From NCBI GenBank assembly GCA_017308345.1, contig JAFKFE010000431.1:1-10856 (forward strand): a stretch of DNA of 10,856 nucleotides. The letters run 5' to 3'. Position 1 is the stretch's first letter, and the number at the start of each line of letters is the position of its first letter. The position numbers and the translations under genes were made by a program. Positions 1-6,897 of this stretch are shown here, piece after piece. Below the pieces are notes generated by a model. That model ran no database searches, had not been told where the DNA came from, and saw nothing but the letters and a program-made list of their open reading frames with translations. This DNA is from Alphaproteobacteria bacterium (GTDB lineage Bacteria; Pseudomonadota; Alphaproteobacteria; Rhizobiales; Rhizobiaceae).

Positions 1-835
1 GGTGCTGGACAGCCGCCAGGACGCGGCGCTCCAGGCCGACATGGTCGACCAGGCGATCGCGCTCGGCGTGCAGGGCATCATCATCCAGCACGGCCTGACG
101 GAATCGATGAAGGACGCCGCCCAGCGCGCGGTCGACGCCGGCATCAAGGTCGTCGCCTTCGACGTCAATGTCGAGAACCCGAAGATCCCGCAGATCGAGC
201 AGTCGGACAAGGATCTGGCCAAGCTCGCGCTCGAGCAGGCGGTCAAGGACAATGGCGAGAGCTGGAAGGCCGGCTATGTCTATGTCGCCGGCATCGCCCC
301 GCTCGACCGCCGCAATGAGACCTGGGTGGACGTGAAGAAGAAATATTCGGGCATCAACGAGGTCGCGATGTTCGGCACGCTCGACAATCCGATCGCCAAC
401 TCCGTCGCCAACCAGGCGCGCTCGGTGCTGCAGGCGCATCCCGACATCAAGGTGATGTTCGCGCCTTATGACGAGTTCGCCAAGGGCGTGAAGATCGCCG
501 TCGACGAGGCCGGCCTGAACAAGGACATCAAGATCTATTCGGCCGACATCTCGACCTCGGACATCGCGGCGATGCGCGAGCCGGACAGCGCCTGGGCCGC
601 CACCGCCGCCACCAACCCGGCCGTCGTCGGCCAGGTCTCGGTGCGCGCGCTGGCGCAGTTGCTCGCCGGCGAGGATCCCGGCCACAACGTCATCGTGCCG
701 CCGACGCTGATCACCCAGAAGGAGCTTCTCGACAAGGACATCAAGAACATGGAAGACCTGTCGGCCAAGCTGCCGCAGTTCGCCCATGCCGATGTCGCGA
801 TGCCTGCCTGGATGCCGAACCCGAACGCCAAGTAA
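1..835 (+). CDS. Sugar ABC transporter substrate-binding protein, 5'-truncated by the window edge
   Basis: This is the C-terminal part (about 277 residues) of a periplasmic sugar-binding protein of the ribose/rhamnose/LsrB-like class (Peripla_BP_4 fold). Such proteins deliver a sugar to an inner-membrane ABC permease. The visible part has the alternating beta-alpha pattern of the family: a segment around QAIALGVQGIIIQHG, then AGIKVVAFDVNV, and the second-lobe pieces IKVMFAPYDEFAKGVKIAVDEAG and IKIYSADIS. It ends at TAA 833-835. The reading frame is open to the left edge. Family members are usually 320-350 residues, so the signal peptide and the first strand and helix are probably outside the window. 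The GTG at position 2 is therefore unlikely to be the true start. Permease and ATPase genes are not visible, so the substrate cannot be named. A rhamnose-type sugar is possible given the RhaD-like enzyme at 4797-6815, but the two are about 4 kb apart and on opposite strands. Confidence 0.85.
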   Translation, partial: VLDSRQDAALQADMVDQAIALGVQGIIIQHGLTESMKDAAQRAVDAGIKVVAFDVNVENPKIPQIEQSDKDLAKLALEQAVKDNGESWKAGYVYVAGIAPLDRRNETWVDVKKKYSGINEVAMFGTLDNPIANSVANQARSVLQAHPDIKVMFAPYDEFAKGVKIAVDEAGLNKDIKIYSADISTSDIAAMREPDSAWAATAATNPAVVGQVSVRALAQLLAGEDPGHNVIVPPTLITQKELLDKDIKNMEDLSAKLPQFAHADVAMPAWMPNPNAK

Positions 836-856
836 GGTCCAGGCAGTCGCAAATGA

Positions 857-890
857 AGAGAGCGGTCCAACGGGCCGCTCTCTGTCTTTT
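857..890 (+). terminator. Rho-independent terminator of the sugar-binding protein gene
   Basis: A 12-bp stem pairs AGAGAGCGGTCC (857-868) with GGGCCGCTCTCT (872-883) with one G-U wobble and a three-base loop. It is followed by GTCTTTT (884-890). It begins 22 bases after the stop of the ABC binding-protein gene. The opposite strand lacks a good T-run, so it should act mainly on rightward transcription, although it also lies just past the stop of the leftward DUF1127 gene. Confidence 0.85.
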
Positions 891-909
891 CCGGGGGACC
901 GTTGCGGCC

Positions 910-1149
910 TCATCGCTGCCAGAAAGGCAGTTTGGCGATCTCCGCCTCGACCTCTTTCCTCGTCAGTCCGATGTCGTCGATCAGATGCGGATTGTCCGTC
1001 GCGATCCGCTTGAGCTCGAAGCGAAAATAAGCCTGCTCGCGGCGCAACGCGATGAGTCTGCGCAGGGCCGCGAGGCTGTAGCGCCGCCGGCCTTTGATCT
1101 CGGCTGGGTGCGCCGCCAAAGGTGCGCAAGTCGCAAGAATATCGTTCAT
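910..1149 (-). CDS. DUF1127 family small protein
   Basis: This is a 79-residue basic protein whose C-terminal half is the DUF1127 (YjiS-like) domain. An Arg/Leu-rich helix (RRRYSLAALRRLIALRR, residues 21-37) is followed by the hallmark segment LIDDIGLTRKEVEAEIAKLPFW (residues 56-77). The chosen ATG at 1149 has GGAGG five bases upstream. An in-frame ATG at 1161 would itself sit on that Shine-Dalgarno sequence and is less likely. In Agrobacterium, small arginine-rich DUF1127 proteins have been linked to phosphate and carbon metabolism and to RNA turnover; the function of this copy is unknown. It is transcribed divergently from the winged-helix/TPR regulator gene, with 259 bases between the two starts. 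I see no signal peptide or membrane segment. Confidence 0.88.
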   Translation of the reverse strand: MNDILATCAPLAAHPAEIKGRRRYSLAALRRLIALRREQAYFRFELKRIATDNPHLIDDIGLTRKEVEAEIAKLPFWQR

Positions 1150-1277
1150 GGCAACCTCCATGCGGTAGAGGGGTTGGAAACCCGTGACCTGATTGAGATT
1201 GCAGTGTGCCGCGGGCGGCCGGCGGCGTAATTAAGCCCTCCCAAATAGTTCTCAAAACTTCCAAATCGGCTAGCGCG

Positions 1278-1400
1278 TTCCACCGTTTCGTGGAAACGGA
1301 AAACCGCTCTATCCCTTTGTTTTTGCGCAATTCCGGACGGAAGGTTACGGCGAAGACGCCGAACTTAACCGCTCACACTTTTCCTGGAATTGCTCTATAG
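1278..1400. repeat. Rhizobiales-type intergenic palindromic repeat element
   Basis: Several nested inverted repeats make up this stretch. A perfect 6-bp hairpin is formed by TTCCAC (1278-1283) and GTGGAA (1290-1295). GCAATTCC (1327-1334) pairs with GGAATTGC (1386-1393). Inside that pair, GGTTA (1343-1347) pairs with TAACC (1366-1370), enclosing a CGGCG-AAGA-CGCCG hairpin (1348-1361). The wording (TTCCACCGTTTCGTGGAAAC, CTGGAATTGCTCTA) matches my memory of a repeat scattered between genes in Mesorhizobium and related Rhizobiales. That identification is from memory; the palindromes are seen directly. The element stops only eight bases before the start codon of the gene at 1409, so it makes up nearly all of that gene's upstream region. 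Confidence 0.7.
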
Positions 1401-1408
1401 AACGCCGC

Positions 1409-2914
1409 ATGCAGGGATCACGCTTCGCCTTCGGACCATTCGTGCTTGATCCGGGCGCGGGCACGCTGCTGCGGGACGATGTTCCTATTGCCGCCGGTCA
1501 TCGTGGGCTGAAGCTGCTCGAGGCGCTTGTCGCACGCCCGGGTGAAATCCTCGCCAAGGCCGAGCTCATGGACGCGGCATGGCCGGGCACGGCCGTCGAG
1601 GAAGGCAATCTCACCGTCCAGATCGCGCAGCTCAGGAAGCTGCTCGGGCCGGCGGCCGGCGGTGGCGAGTGGATCGCGACGGTGCCGCGCGTCGGCTATC
1701 GCTTCACCGGTATCGTCGAACGGCCAGATGCCACGCGCAAACCCTTGCCGCTGCCCGACAAGCCGTCGATCGCCGTTCTGCCCTTCGTCAATCTGAGCAA
1801 CGATCCCAAGCAGGACGCTTTCGCCGATGGCCTGACCGAGGACCTGATCACCGATCTCTCCCGGATCCCGGGCCTGTTCGTCATCGCCCGCAACTCGGTG
1901 TTTGCCTATAAGGGCAAGGCCATGGACGTGCGCGCCATCGCAGGCGAACTTGGCGTGCGTTATCTGCTTGAGGGCAGCGCCAGGCGCGCCGCGGGGCGCG
2001 TGCGCATCAACGCCCAGCTTATCGATGCGCTGAGCGGCGAGCATCTGTGGGCGGAGCGTTTCGATCGCGGCCTGGAAGACATCTTCGCCGTTCAAGATGA
2101 GGCGACCGCCAAGATCGTCGAGGCGTTGCTCGGCCGACTGCGCGCGCCGCCGGAGCGCAACCGGCCGAAGAACCTCGAAGCCTACGATCTCGTCGTGCGG
2201 GCGCGCAAGATGTTCGACGAGTCGCCGCAGATGGCACGCGAGGCGCATCTGATGCTGACGCGCGCGATCTCGCTCGATCCCGACTACGCCGAGGCCTATC
2301 GCTGGCTCGCCATGAACCACTGGATGGGATGGGTGCATTGGGGTGAGCCGTTCGAGCCCGCCCGCACCATCTCCCTTGAACTGGCGCGCAAGGCCGTGGC
2401 GATCGATCCCAACGACGCCGGTTGCCGCTGGGTCCTGGCGAACCTTCTTGCCTATGAACGCGATTTCGAGCAGTCCGAGGCGGAATTCGCCAAGGCGATC
2501 GAGCTCGATCCGAACGAGGCCGATATCTGGGCGACCCTGTCGGACATCGAGGTGCTGGCCGGGCAGGTGGACTTGAGTCTCGAACACATCCGCAAGGCGT
2601 TCCGGCTGAACCCATTTCCGCCGAGTTGGTATTATCTCACGCTCGGCCAGGCGCAGTATGCGGCCCGCGACTACGAAGCGGCTGTCGGGACGCTGCGCCG
2701 CGACGAGACCTATCGCACCAGCTCGCGCCGCTTCCTGGCGGCGGCGCTTGCTCAGCTCGGCCGCCTCGACGAGGCGCGCACGGAGGTTGCGCTGTTCCTC
2801 GTCGGCAATCCGCATTTTTCCACGCAGCGCTGGGTCGACACCGAACCGTTCCGCGACGACACGACACTCAGGCATTTCGTCGACGGCTTCCGCAAGGCCG
2901 GCCTGCCGGCGTGA
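1409..2914 (+). CDS. Winged-helix transcriptional regulator with TolB-like and TPR domains
   Basis: This is a 501-residue soluble regulator. Residues 5-103 form an OmpR/CadC-type winged helix (Trans_reg_C), ending in the recognition and wing region NLTVQIAQLRKLLG...IATVPRVGYRFTG. Residues 117-240 match the TolB-like N-terminal domain often fused to such proteins and to class III adenylate cyclases in rhizobia (SIAVLPFVNLSNDP..FADGLTEDLITDLS, then YLLEGSARR..GRVRINAQLIDA..GEHLWAERFDR). Residues 258-470 are TPR repeats (for example RAISLDPDYAEAY, KAVAIDPNDAG, KAIELDPNEADIW). No membrane segment is visible, so it is not a CadC/ToxR-type membrane sensor, and no cyclase domain is present. The ATG at 1409 is chosen because the fold begins at residue 5 and I found no upstream in-frame ATG or GTG within about 100 bases. 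No clear Shine-Dalgarno precedes it. The likely role is DNA binding modulated by a protein or ligand bound at the C-terminal part; targets are unknown. The divergent DUF1127 gene is one possible target. The gene converges with ddl, with 13 bases between the stops. Confidence 0.87.
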   Translation: MQGSRFAFGPFVLDPGAGTLLRDDVPIAAGHRGLKLLEALVARPGEILAKAELMDAAWPGTAVEEGNLTVQIAQLRKLLGPAAGGGEWIATVPRVGYRFTGIVERPDATRKPLPLPDKPSIAVLPFVNLSNDPKQDAFADGLTEDLITDLSRIPGLFVIARNSVFAYKGKAMDVRAIAGELGVRYLLEGSARRAAGRVRINAQLIDALSGEHLWAERFDRGLEDIFAVQDEATAKIVEALLGRLRAPPERNRPKNLEAYDLVVRARKMFDESPQMAREAHLMLTRAISLDPDYAEAYRWLAMNHWMGWVHWGEPFEPARTISLELARKAVAIDPNDAGCRWVLANLLAYERDFEQSEAEFAKAIELDPNEADIWATLSDIEVLAGQVDLSLEHIRKAFRLNPFPPSWYYLTLGQAQYAARDYEAAVGTLRRDETYRTSSRRFLAAALAQLGRLDEARTEVALFLVGNPHFSTQRWVDTEPFRDDTTLRHFVDGFRKAGLPA

Positions 2915-2927
2915 AGCCGGAATGATC

Positions 2928-3992
2928 TCAGCGGCCGGCGCGCGCCAGCCCATGCGCCACCAGCCGGTCGATGACCTCCGGATAGCTGATGCCGCTGGCC
3001 GCCATCGCCTTGGCGTACATGCTGATGTCGGTGAAGCCTGGAATGGTGTTGAGCTCGTTGATCAGGAAGCTCATGTCCGGCTTCAGGAAGAAGTCGACGC
3101 GGGCCATGCCGTCGCAGCCGAGCGCCCGGAACGCCCTGGCGGCCATGTCCCGCATGGCTTCCTCGACCGCCGGCGGCAGCTCGGCCGGCACGATCAGGGC
3201 GGCGCCATTCTCGTCGATATATTTGGCGTTGTAATTGTAGAAACCGTGGCTCTCCGCCGGCACGATCTCGCCCGGTCGCGAGACGAAGAGCTCGCCCGTG
3301 GGGCTCTCCAGCACGCTGTACTCGATCTCGCGGCCGCGGACGAATTCCTCCGCCAGCAGCTTGCTGTCGTGCTGGAAGGCTTCCGACAGCGCGTGATCGA
3401 ATTCCTGGCTGCCATTGACTTTTGCGACGCCGACCGACGAGCCCTGCCGCGCCGGCTTGATGAACAGCGGCAGGCCGACTTGCTCTTCCAATTCGGCAAG
3501 CGAAGGCGCGGCGCCTTCATTGATGGTCACCGAGCGTGCGACCGGCACTCCCGCAGCCTTCAACAGCCGCTTGGCGATGTCCTTGTCGAGCGCCGTGGCC
3601 GAACCCAATATGCCGCAGCCGGCGAGCGGCACGCGCGCGACCTCGGCCAGGCCCTGCACCGCGCCGTCCTCGCCATGCAGGCCGTGCAGGACCGGAAACA
3701 GGATATCGATGGCGGGGAAGTCGTGGGGCGCGCCGTCGGCGGGGACCGCCAGCATCCGTCCATGCCCGCCCGGCACAAGGCAGAGCTGCGTGCCGACCGA
3801 TGGTGTCGCCAGCGCGCTGTTCTCGAATTGGCTCAGCAGCCACAGTCCTTCGCGCGTGACAAAGATCGGAACGGCATCGTATTTCGCCGGGTCCAGCGCG
3901 GCCATGACATTGGCCGCCGAAAGCAGCGACACCTCGTGCTCGGCGGATCGACCGCCGAACAGAACACCGATACGCAGTTTTTTCGCGGGCAT
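2928..3992 (-). CDS. ddl: D-alanine--D-alanine ligase
   Basis: This ATP-grasp enzyme joins two D-alanines into the dipeptide used for the peptidoglycan pentapeptide in the cytoplasm. The 354 residues show the expected motifs in order: LFGGRSAEHEVSL (11-23), HGLHGEDG (103-110), FIKPARQGSSVGVAKV (177-192, the ATP-binding glycine-rich loop), YNYNAKY (252-258, omega loop), RVDFF (298-302) and NELNTIPGFT (312-321). The last two carry the metal-binding Asp, Glu and Asn of the family. I chose ATG 3992 because GGTGGAG lies six bases upstream; a TTG at 4007 would add five residues but has no better ribosome site. Length and omega loop fit the DdlA branch. It stands alone rather than in a division/cell-wall cluster, so it may be a second copy beside a ddlB in the mur/fts cluster; that is inference. 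The usual dipeptide-ligase omega loop argues against a VanA-type D-Ala-D-Lac ligase. The 191 bases between it and the upstream toxin gene hold no other gene I can support. Confidence 0.95.
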   Translation of the reverse strand: MPAKKLRIGVLFGGRSAEHEVSLLSAANVMAALDPAKYDAVPIFVTREGLWLLSQFENSALATPSVGTQLCLVPGGHGRMLAVPADGAPHDFPAIDILFPVLHGLHGEDGAVQGLAEVARVPLAGCGILGSATALDKDIAKRLLKAAGVPVARSVTINEGAAPSLAELEEQVGLPLFIKPARQGSSVGVAKVNGSQEFDHALSEAFQHDSKLLAEEFVRGREIEYSVLESPTGELFVSRPGEIVPAESHGFYNYNAKYIDENGAALIVPAELPPAVEEAMRDMAARAFRALGCDGMARVDFFLKPDMSFLINELNTIPGFTDISMYAKAMAASGISYPEVIDRLVAHGLARAGR

Positions 3993-4183
3993 CGACAACT
4001 CCACCAATGATCAGGGTTGGAGCTCGCATGCGAAACACCAGACATCCCCTTCGATCGCAGTAAGCGGAGGATTGGAGTGGGACTTTGACCGGTTGCAGCA
4101 GTTTTTCAGCAGAAGCGCGAAAGGCCCATACCGAACCGCGCCAAAGCGGCCAGCGCATAGTGCGAATATCGTCGGTCGCGGAC

Positions 4184-4456
4184 CTACTCGTTGAAGAGAT
4201 CCGAATGGGAGCCGGTTCGTGCAAGCTGCAGCTCTCCATTCGCCACGCGATAGATCAAAAGCCAATCCGGTTCGATATGGGCATCGCGATAGCCCTTCCA
4301 GTTGCCTTTCAGAGGATGATCCTTGTAGATCGGCGGCAGCTCATGCTCGCCGATCAGCAGACCTAATATATTGCGCAACTTGCCGAGGTCTTTGCCACGC
4401 TTCTCCAAACGCTTCACATCCCGGCGGAATTGCCCGGAGCGAACGGGGATCAGCAT
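4184..4456 (-). CDS. yafQ: Type II toxin, YafQ family mRNA interferase
   Basis: This 90-residue RelE-superfamily toxin closely follows the E. coli YafQ pattern, including YKDHPLKGNWKGYRDAH (44-60), EPDWLLIYR (62-70) and TGSHSDLF (81-88). The residues matching the YafQ catalytic set are present: His47, His60, Asp64 and His84. It is therefore probably an active ribosome-dependent mRNA endonuclease. The start ATG at 4456 lies one base after the stop of the antitoxin gene (TGACATG arrangement), so translation is probably coupled to the antitoxin. No frameshift or truncation is visible. The partner is the RHH antitoxin encoded just upstream at 4458-4715. Confidence 0.93.
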   Translation of the reverse strand: MLIPVRSGQFRRDVKRLEKRGKDLGKLRNILGLLIGEHELPPIYKDHPLKGNWKGYRDAHIEPDWLLIYRVANGELQLARTGSHSDLFNE

Positions 4457-4457
4457 G

Positions 4458-4715
4458 TCAGATTTCCAGATCCTTGAACAACTCGTCGGCCGACGCGAAA
4501 CGCTTGCCCTTGCCCTTCTCCAATTCGGCCAGGGCCTTTCGCGTGGTTGCGTTCGGGACTTTCACCGGAAAGGGAAATTCCTTGTCGGCGGCGACGCGGA
4601 CCAGCAGCAAGCGAATGGCGTCGGAAACAGACAAGCCCATGGCCGCCAGAGCTTCGGTAGCCTGATCCTTCGTTGCGGTATCGATCCGAGCGCGGACCAC
4701 CGTATCTGACGCCAT
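4458..4715 (-). CDS. Type II antitoxin, RelB/DinJ family
   Basis: This 85-residue antitoxin has an N-terminal ribbon-helix-helix DNA-binding domain (VVRARIDTATKDQATEAL, then GLSVSDAIRLLLVRVAADKEFPF, residues 6-49) typical of RelB/DinJ. A charged C-terminal tail (residues 55-85) should wrap the toxin. AGGAG lies seven bases upstream of the ATG at 4715. It is the first gene of a two-gene operon with the YafQ-type toxin. The RHH dimer, alone or with the toxin, is expected to repress its own promoter; a palindrome over the -10 element (4731-4745) fits that role. Confidence 0.93.
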   Translation of the reverse strand: MASDTVVRARIDTATKDQATEALAAMGLSVSDAIRLLLVRVAADKEFPFPVKVPNATTRKALAELEKGKGKRFASADELFKDLEI

Positions 4716-4730
4716 GTGATAACTCCTGTA

Positions 4731-4765
4731 GGCTACAATGTAGCCACAAAGAGCGTCTCTTTCAA
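4731..4765 (-). promoter_or_regulatory. Promoter and palindromic operator of the toxin-antitoxin operon
   Basis: Read on the minus strand there is a -35 TTGAAA (4765-4760), a 17-base spacer, and a -10 TACATT (4742-4737). The -10 sits inside a perfect 7-bp-arm palindrome, GGCTACA-N-TGTAGCC (4731-4745). A second short palindrome, GTAG-G-CTAC (4728-4736), overlaps it. The predicted start is near 4730, leaving a leader of about 15 bases that carries the AGGAG ribosome site. The layout suggests autorepression by the RHH antitoxin occluding the -10. The promoter begins 32 bases beyond the stop of the aldolase-dehydrogenase gene. Confidence 0.72.
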
Positions 4766-4796
4766 GCCGCCCGCCATGCGCTCTATGTGGTCCGGT

Positions 4797-6815
4797 TCAC
4801 CGCAGCGCCGCCGCGATGTTGCCGCCGTCCACGGTCGTCACGTCCGCCGTGGTGCGTTCGGCCAGCGCCTGATGCAGGAAGGCCTGCGCCACGTCGTCGG
4901 CCGTCACTTCCTGCCCGAGCAGATTGCCGGACATGTATTCCTTCTCCGACACGCCGCGCGCGCCGGAACGGCTGGCGATCATGGCGTCGGTCAGAAGGCC
5001 GGAGCGGATACGGTCGGCGTTGACTGCGTTGGAGCGGATGCCATAAGCGCCGTAGTCCAGGGCGTACTGGCGCGACAGGAACAATGTCGCCGCCTTCGGG
5101 ATGCCGTAGGCGCCGAATTTCGGCCCGGGATTGATCGCCTGCTTCGAGGTGTTGAACAGGAGCACGCCGCCGGTGCCCTGTTCCAGCATGATGCGCACCG
5201 CGTTCTGCGCCGCCGACTGGTGGGCGAAGAAGTTGAGCTCGAAGCTCTTGCGCAGCGTGGCGTCGTCGAGCTCGCCGATGCGGCCTTCCCAGGCCGCCCC
5301 CGCGTTCGAGACCAGGATGTCGACGCCGCCATAGACGGCGACGGCCCCGTCGAAGGCGGCGCGCATCTCGGCGGGCTTGGTGATGTCGGCGCCGACGCCG
5401 ATCGAGTTGTTGCCGGCCGCCTTCGCCGCTTCCGCGGCCTTGGCGGGGTCGAGGTCGACGATCACCGCATGCGCGCCGTTGGCGGCGAACAGTTTTGCGG
5501 TCGCGGCGCCGATGGCGCCGGCGCCGCCGGTGATCAGCACCACCTGGCCGGTCAGCGGCTTCGGCTTGTTCGAGGCAAGCTTGGCCTGTTCCAGCGACCA
5601 GTATTCGAGCGGGAAGAGATCGGCGCCGCGCACCGCCTCGATCCACATCTCGCCGACATCGGAGGCGATTTTCGCGTCCTTCAGCGTGCGGCCATGGCCG
5701 AACATGCCGAGGCCTGGCACCAGCGTCAGGCGCGGCATCGGGTCGAGCATGGTGCGCTTGACGTCGTCCAGCGCGTCATTGGTCTCGAAATAGGCAGTGT
5801 AATCCTTGACGAAGGCATCGACATGGCTGCGCACCACGGCCTTGTAGTCGCCGAGCTTGTCGGCGTCCGGCGCGGGCACGGCCATCGGTCCGGTCTTGAT
5901 ACGGATCGACAGATCGGGCGTCGACACGCCGCGGCCAGCATAGTCGGCGATCTTGGCGGAATTGATGAAATCGACGATCGCGTCCGAGGTGCGGAAGTCG
6001 CTGATCATGCGGTCGAAGCGGCCTTCGCCGCGCGCCACGGCGACGGCGCCGCGCAACATCGGCGCGATGTCGCCAGGCTTCGCCAGCTTCGCGGGAAGCG
6101 CCGCCTTGGCCGCCTGGGGCTTGCCGTTCCTGGCGACATACTCCTCGGCGACATTCACGTAGTGGATCATGCGGTCATAGGCCTGCCTGGCATCGTCGCC
6201 GAAGGTGAAGATGCCGTGCTTGTCGAGGATCAGACCCTCGACGCTGGGGTCGGCGTCATAGACGTCGGCCGCGACCTTGGCGAGGTCGAAACCGGGCTTG
6301 ATGTAGGGCACGTAACCCATCTTGTCGCCGAACACGGTCTTGATCAGCGGCTTGCTGTCTTCCTGGTCGACGATGGCCAGGATCGCGGTCGAATGCGTGT
6401 GGTCGACGAATTTGTGCGGCAGGAAGGCGTGCAACAGCGTCTCGACCGACGGGTTGGGGGAGGCGGGGTCGATCAGGTTGGAGCGCTGCAGCGCGACCAT
6501 GTCCTCGTCCGAGAGCTTGTCCAGCGCGCGCGCCTTGAGCAGCGCGCCCATCTTCACCGCCGGCAGGCCCTGCGGCTCGATGACCGCCATGTCCCAGCCG
6601 CTGCCCTTGACGCACAGCACGTCCCACTCGTCGCCGACGAGATCGGTGGCCTTGGTCTTGCAGGACGTGTTGCCGCCGCCATGCAGCACCAGCCGCGGCT
6701 CACCGCCGAGCAGGCGGGTCGTGTAGACGCGCAACGCCAGGTCGCCGCCGATGCCCTTCCTGGCGTAGTCGGCGACCATCTTCTCCGCGTCGGCGTCGTT
6801 CCAAAGGTTCTTCAT
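4797..6815 (-). CDS. rhaD: Bifunctional aldolase/short-chain dehydrogenase, rhamnulose-1-phosphate aldolase (RhaD) type
   Basis: This 672-residue cytoplasmic fusion has two catalytic modules. Residues 1 to about 410 are a class II aldolase/adducin-type domain with the zinc-binding DHTHS motif (His139, His141), a likely third ligand in LDKHG (His200), and the phosphate-site-like segment LHGGGNTS (44-51). Residues 422-672 are a short-chain dehydrogenase: TGGAGAIG (429-436) for the dinucleotide, VDLD (453-456), NAG (504-506), and catalytic Ser557 and Tyr570-x3-Lys574 with the usual 13-residue Ser-Tyr spacing. In this family the aldolase cleaves L-rhamnulose-1-phosphate to DHAP and L-lactaldehyde, and the dehydrogenase oxidises the lactaldehyde. 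The start at 6815 has a modest site (GGACGG, six bases upstream). No rhamnose isomerase or kinase is visible, and the neighbouring regulator is SorC-type rather than the DeoR-type RhaR known from R. leguminosarum. A related deoxy-sugar substrate is therefore possible. Confidence 0.88.
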   Translation of the reverse strand: MKNLWNDADAEKMVADYARKGIGGDLALRVYTTRLLGGEPRLVLHGGGNTSCKTKATDLVGDEWDVLCVKGSGWDMAVIEPQGLPAVKMGALLKARALDKLSDEDMVALQRSNLIDPASPNPSVETLLHAFLPHKFVDHTHSTAILAIVDQEDSKPLIKTVFGDKMGYVPYIKPGFDLAKVAADVYDADPSVEGLILDKHGIFTFGDDARQAYDRMIHYVNVAEEYVARNGKPQAAKAALPAKLAKPGDIAPMLRGAVAVARGEGRFDRMISDFRTSDAIVDFINSAKIADYAGRGVSTPDLSIRIKTGPMAVPAPDADKLGDYKAVVRSHVDAFVKDYTAYFETNDALDDVKRTMLDPMPRLTLVPGLGMFGHGRTLKDAKIASDVGEMWIEAVRGADLFPLEYWSLEQAKLASNKPKPLTGQVVLITGGAGAIGAATAKLFAANGAHAVIVDLDPAKAAEAAKAAGNNSIGVGADITKPAEMRAAFDGAVAVYGGVDILVSNAGAAWEGRIGELDDATLRKSFELNFFAHQSAAQNAVRIMLEQGTGGVLLFNTSKQAINPGPKFGAYGIPKAATLFLSRQYALDYGAYGIRSNAVNADRIRSGLLTDAMIASRSGARGVSEKEYMSGNLLGQEVTADDVAQAFLHQALAERTTADVTTVDGGNIAAALR

Positions 6816-6856
6816 GTCGATCCGTCCGATACTCGTTTTTTGCTCATGAACAGAAA

Positions 6857-6885
6857 GCCGCGACGCTTGTGTGACAAGAAGCGGC
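6857..6885 (-). other. Stem-loop between the regulator and aldolase genes
   Basis: Outer arms GCCGC (6857-6861) and GCGGC (6881-6885) enclose an inner hairpin CTTGT-GTG-ACAAG (6866-6878), separated by a small asymmetric internal loop. On the minus strand the structure is followed by TTTCT. It sits in the 82-base gap between the SorC-type gene stop and the aldolase start. It could be a weak terminator or processing signal, or the inner palindrome could be a protein-binding site. No function is proven. Confidence 0.35.
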
Positions 6886-6897
6886 GGGGGTGTTTTT

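Noticed and set aside
1206..1400. A 64-codon plus-strand frame in the DUF1127/winged-helix gap
   Set aside because: It lies mostly within the palindromic repeat element, has no ribosome site and no recognisable product.
2906..2920. CCGGC-GTGAA-GCCGG hairpin over the stop of the winged-helix gene, considered as a terminator
   Set aside because: The stem is only 5 bp, overlaps the stop codon and has no T-run; such GC palindromes are common by chance here.
1418..2953. A 511-codon open frame on the minus strand opposite the winged-helix/TPR gene
   Set aside because: It is a shadow of a gene with clear winged-helix, TolB-like and TPR motifs. It also runs into the ddl 3' end and has no recognisable domain.
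2658..4010. A 450-codon plus-strand frame spanning the end of the winged-helix gene and all of ddl
   Set aside because: It overlaps two well-supported genes in the wrong frames or strand, and its translation is compositionally biased without motifs.
3993..4183. The gap between the toxin gene and ddl, examined for a small RNA, tRNA or ddl promoter
   Set aside because: No tRNA-like fold, no strong hairpin with a T-run, and no convincing -35/-10 pair could be found by eye. The small open frames there lack ribosome sites and family signals.
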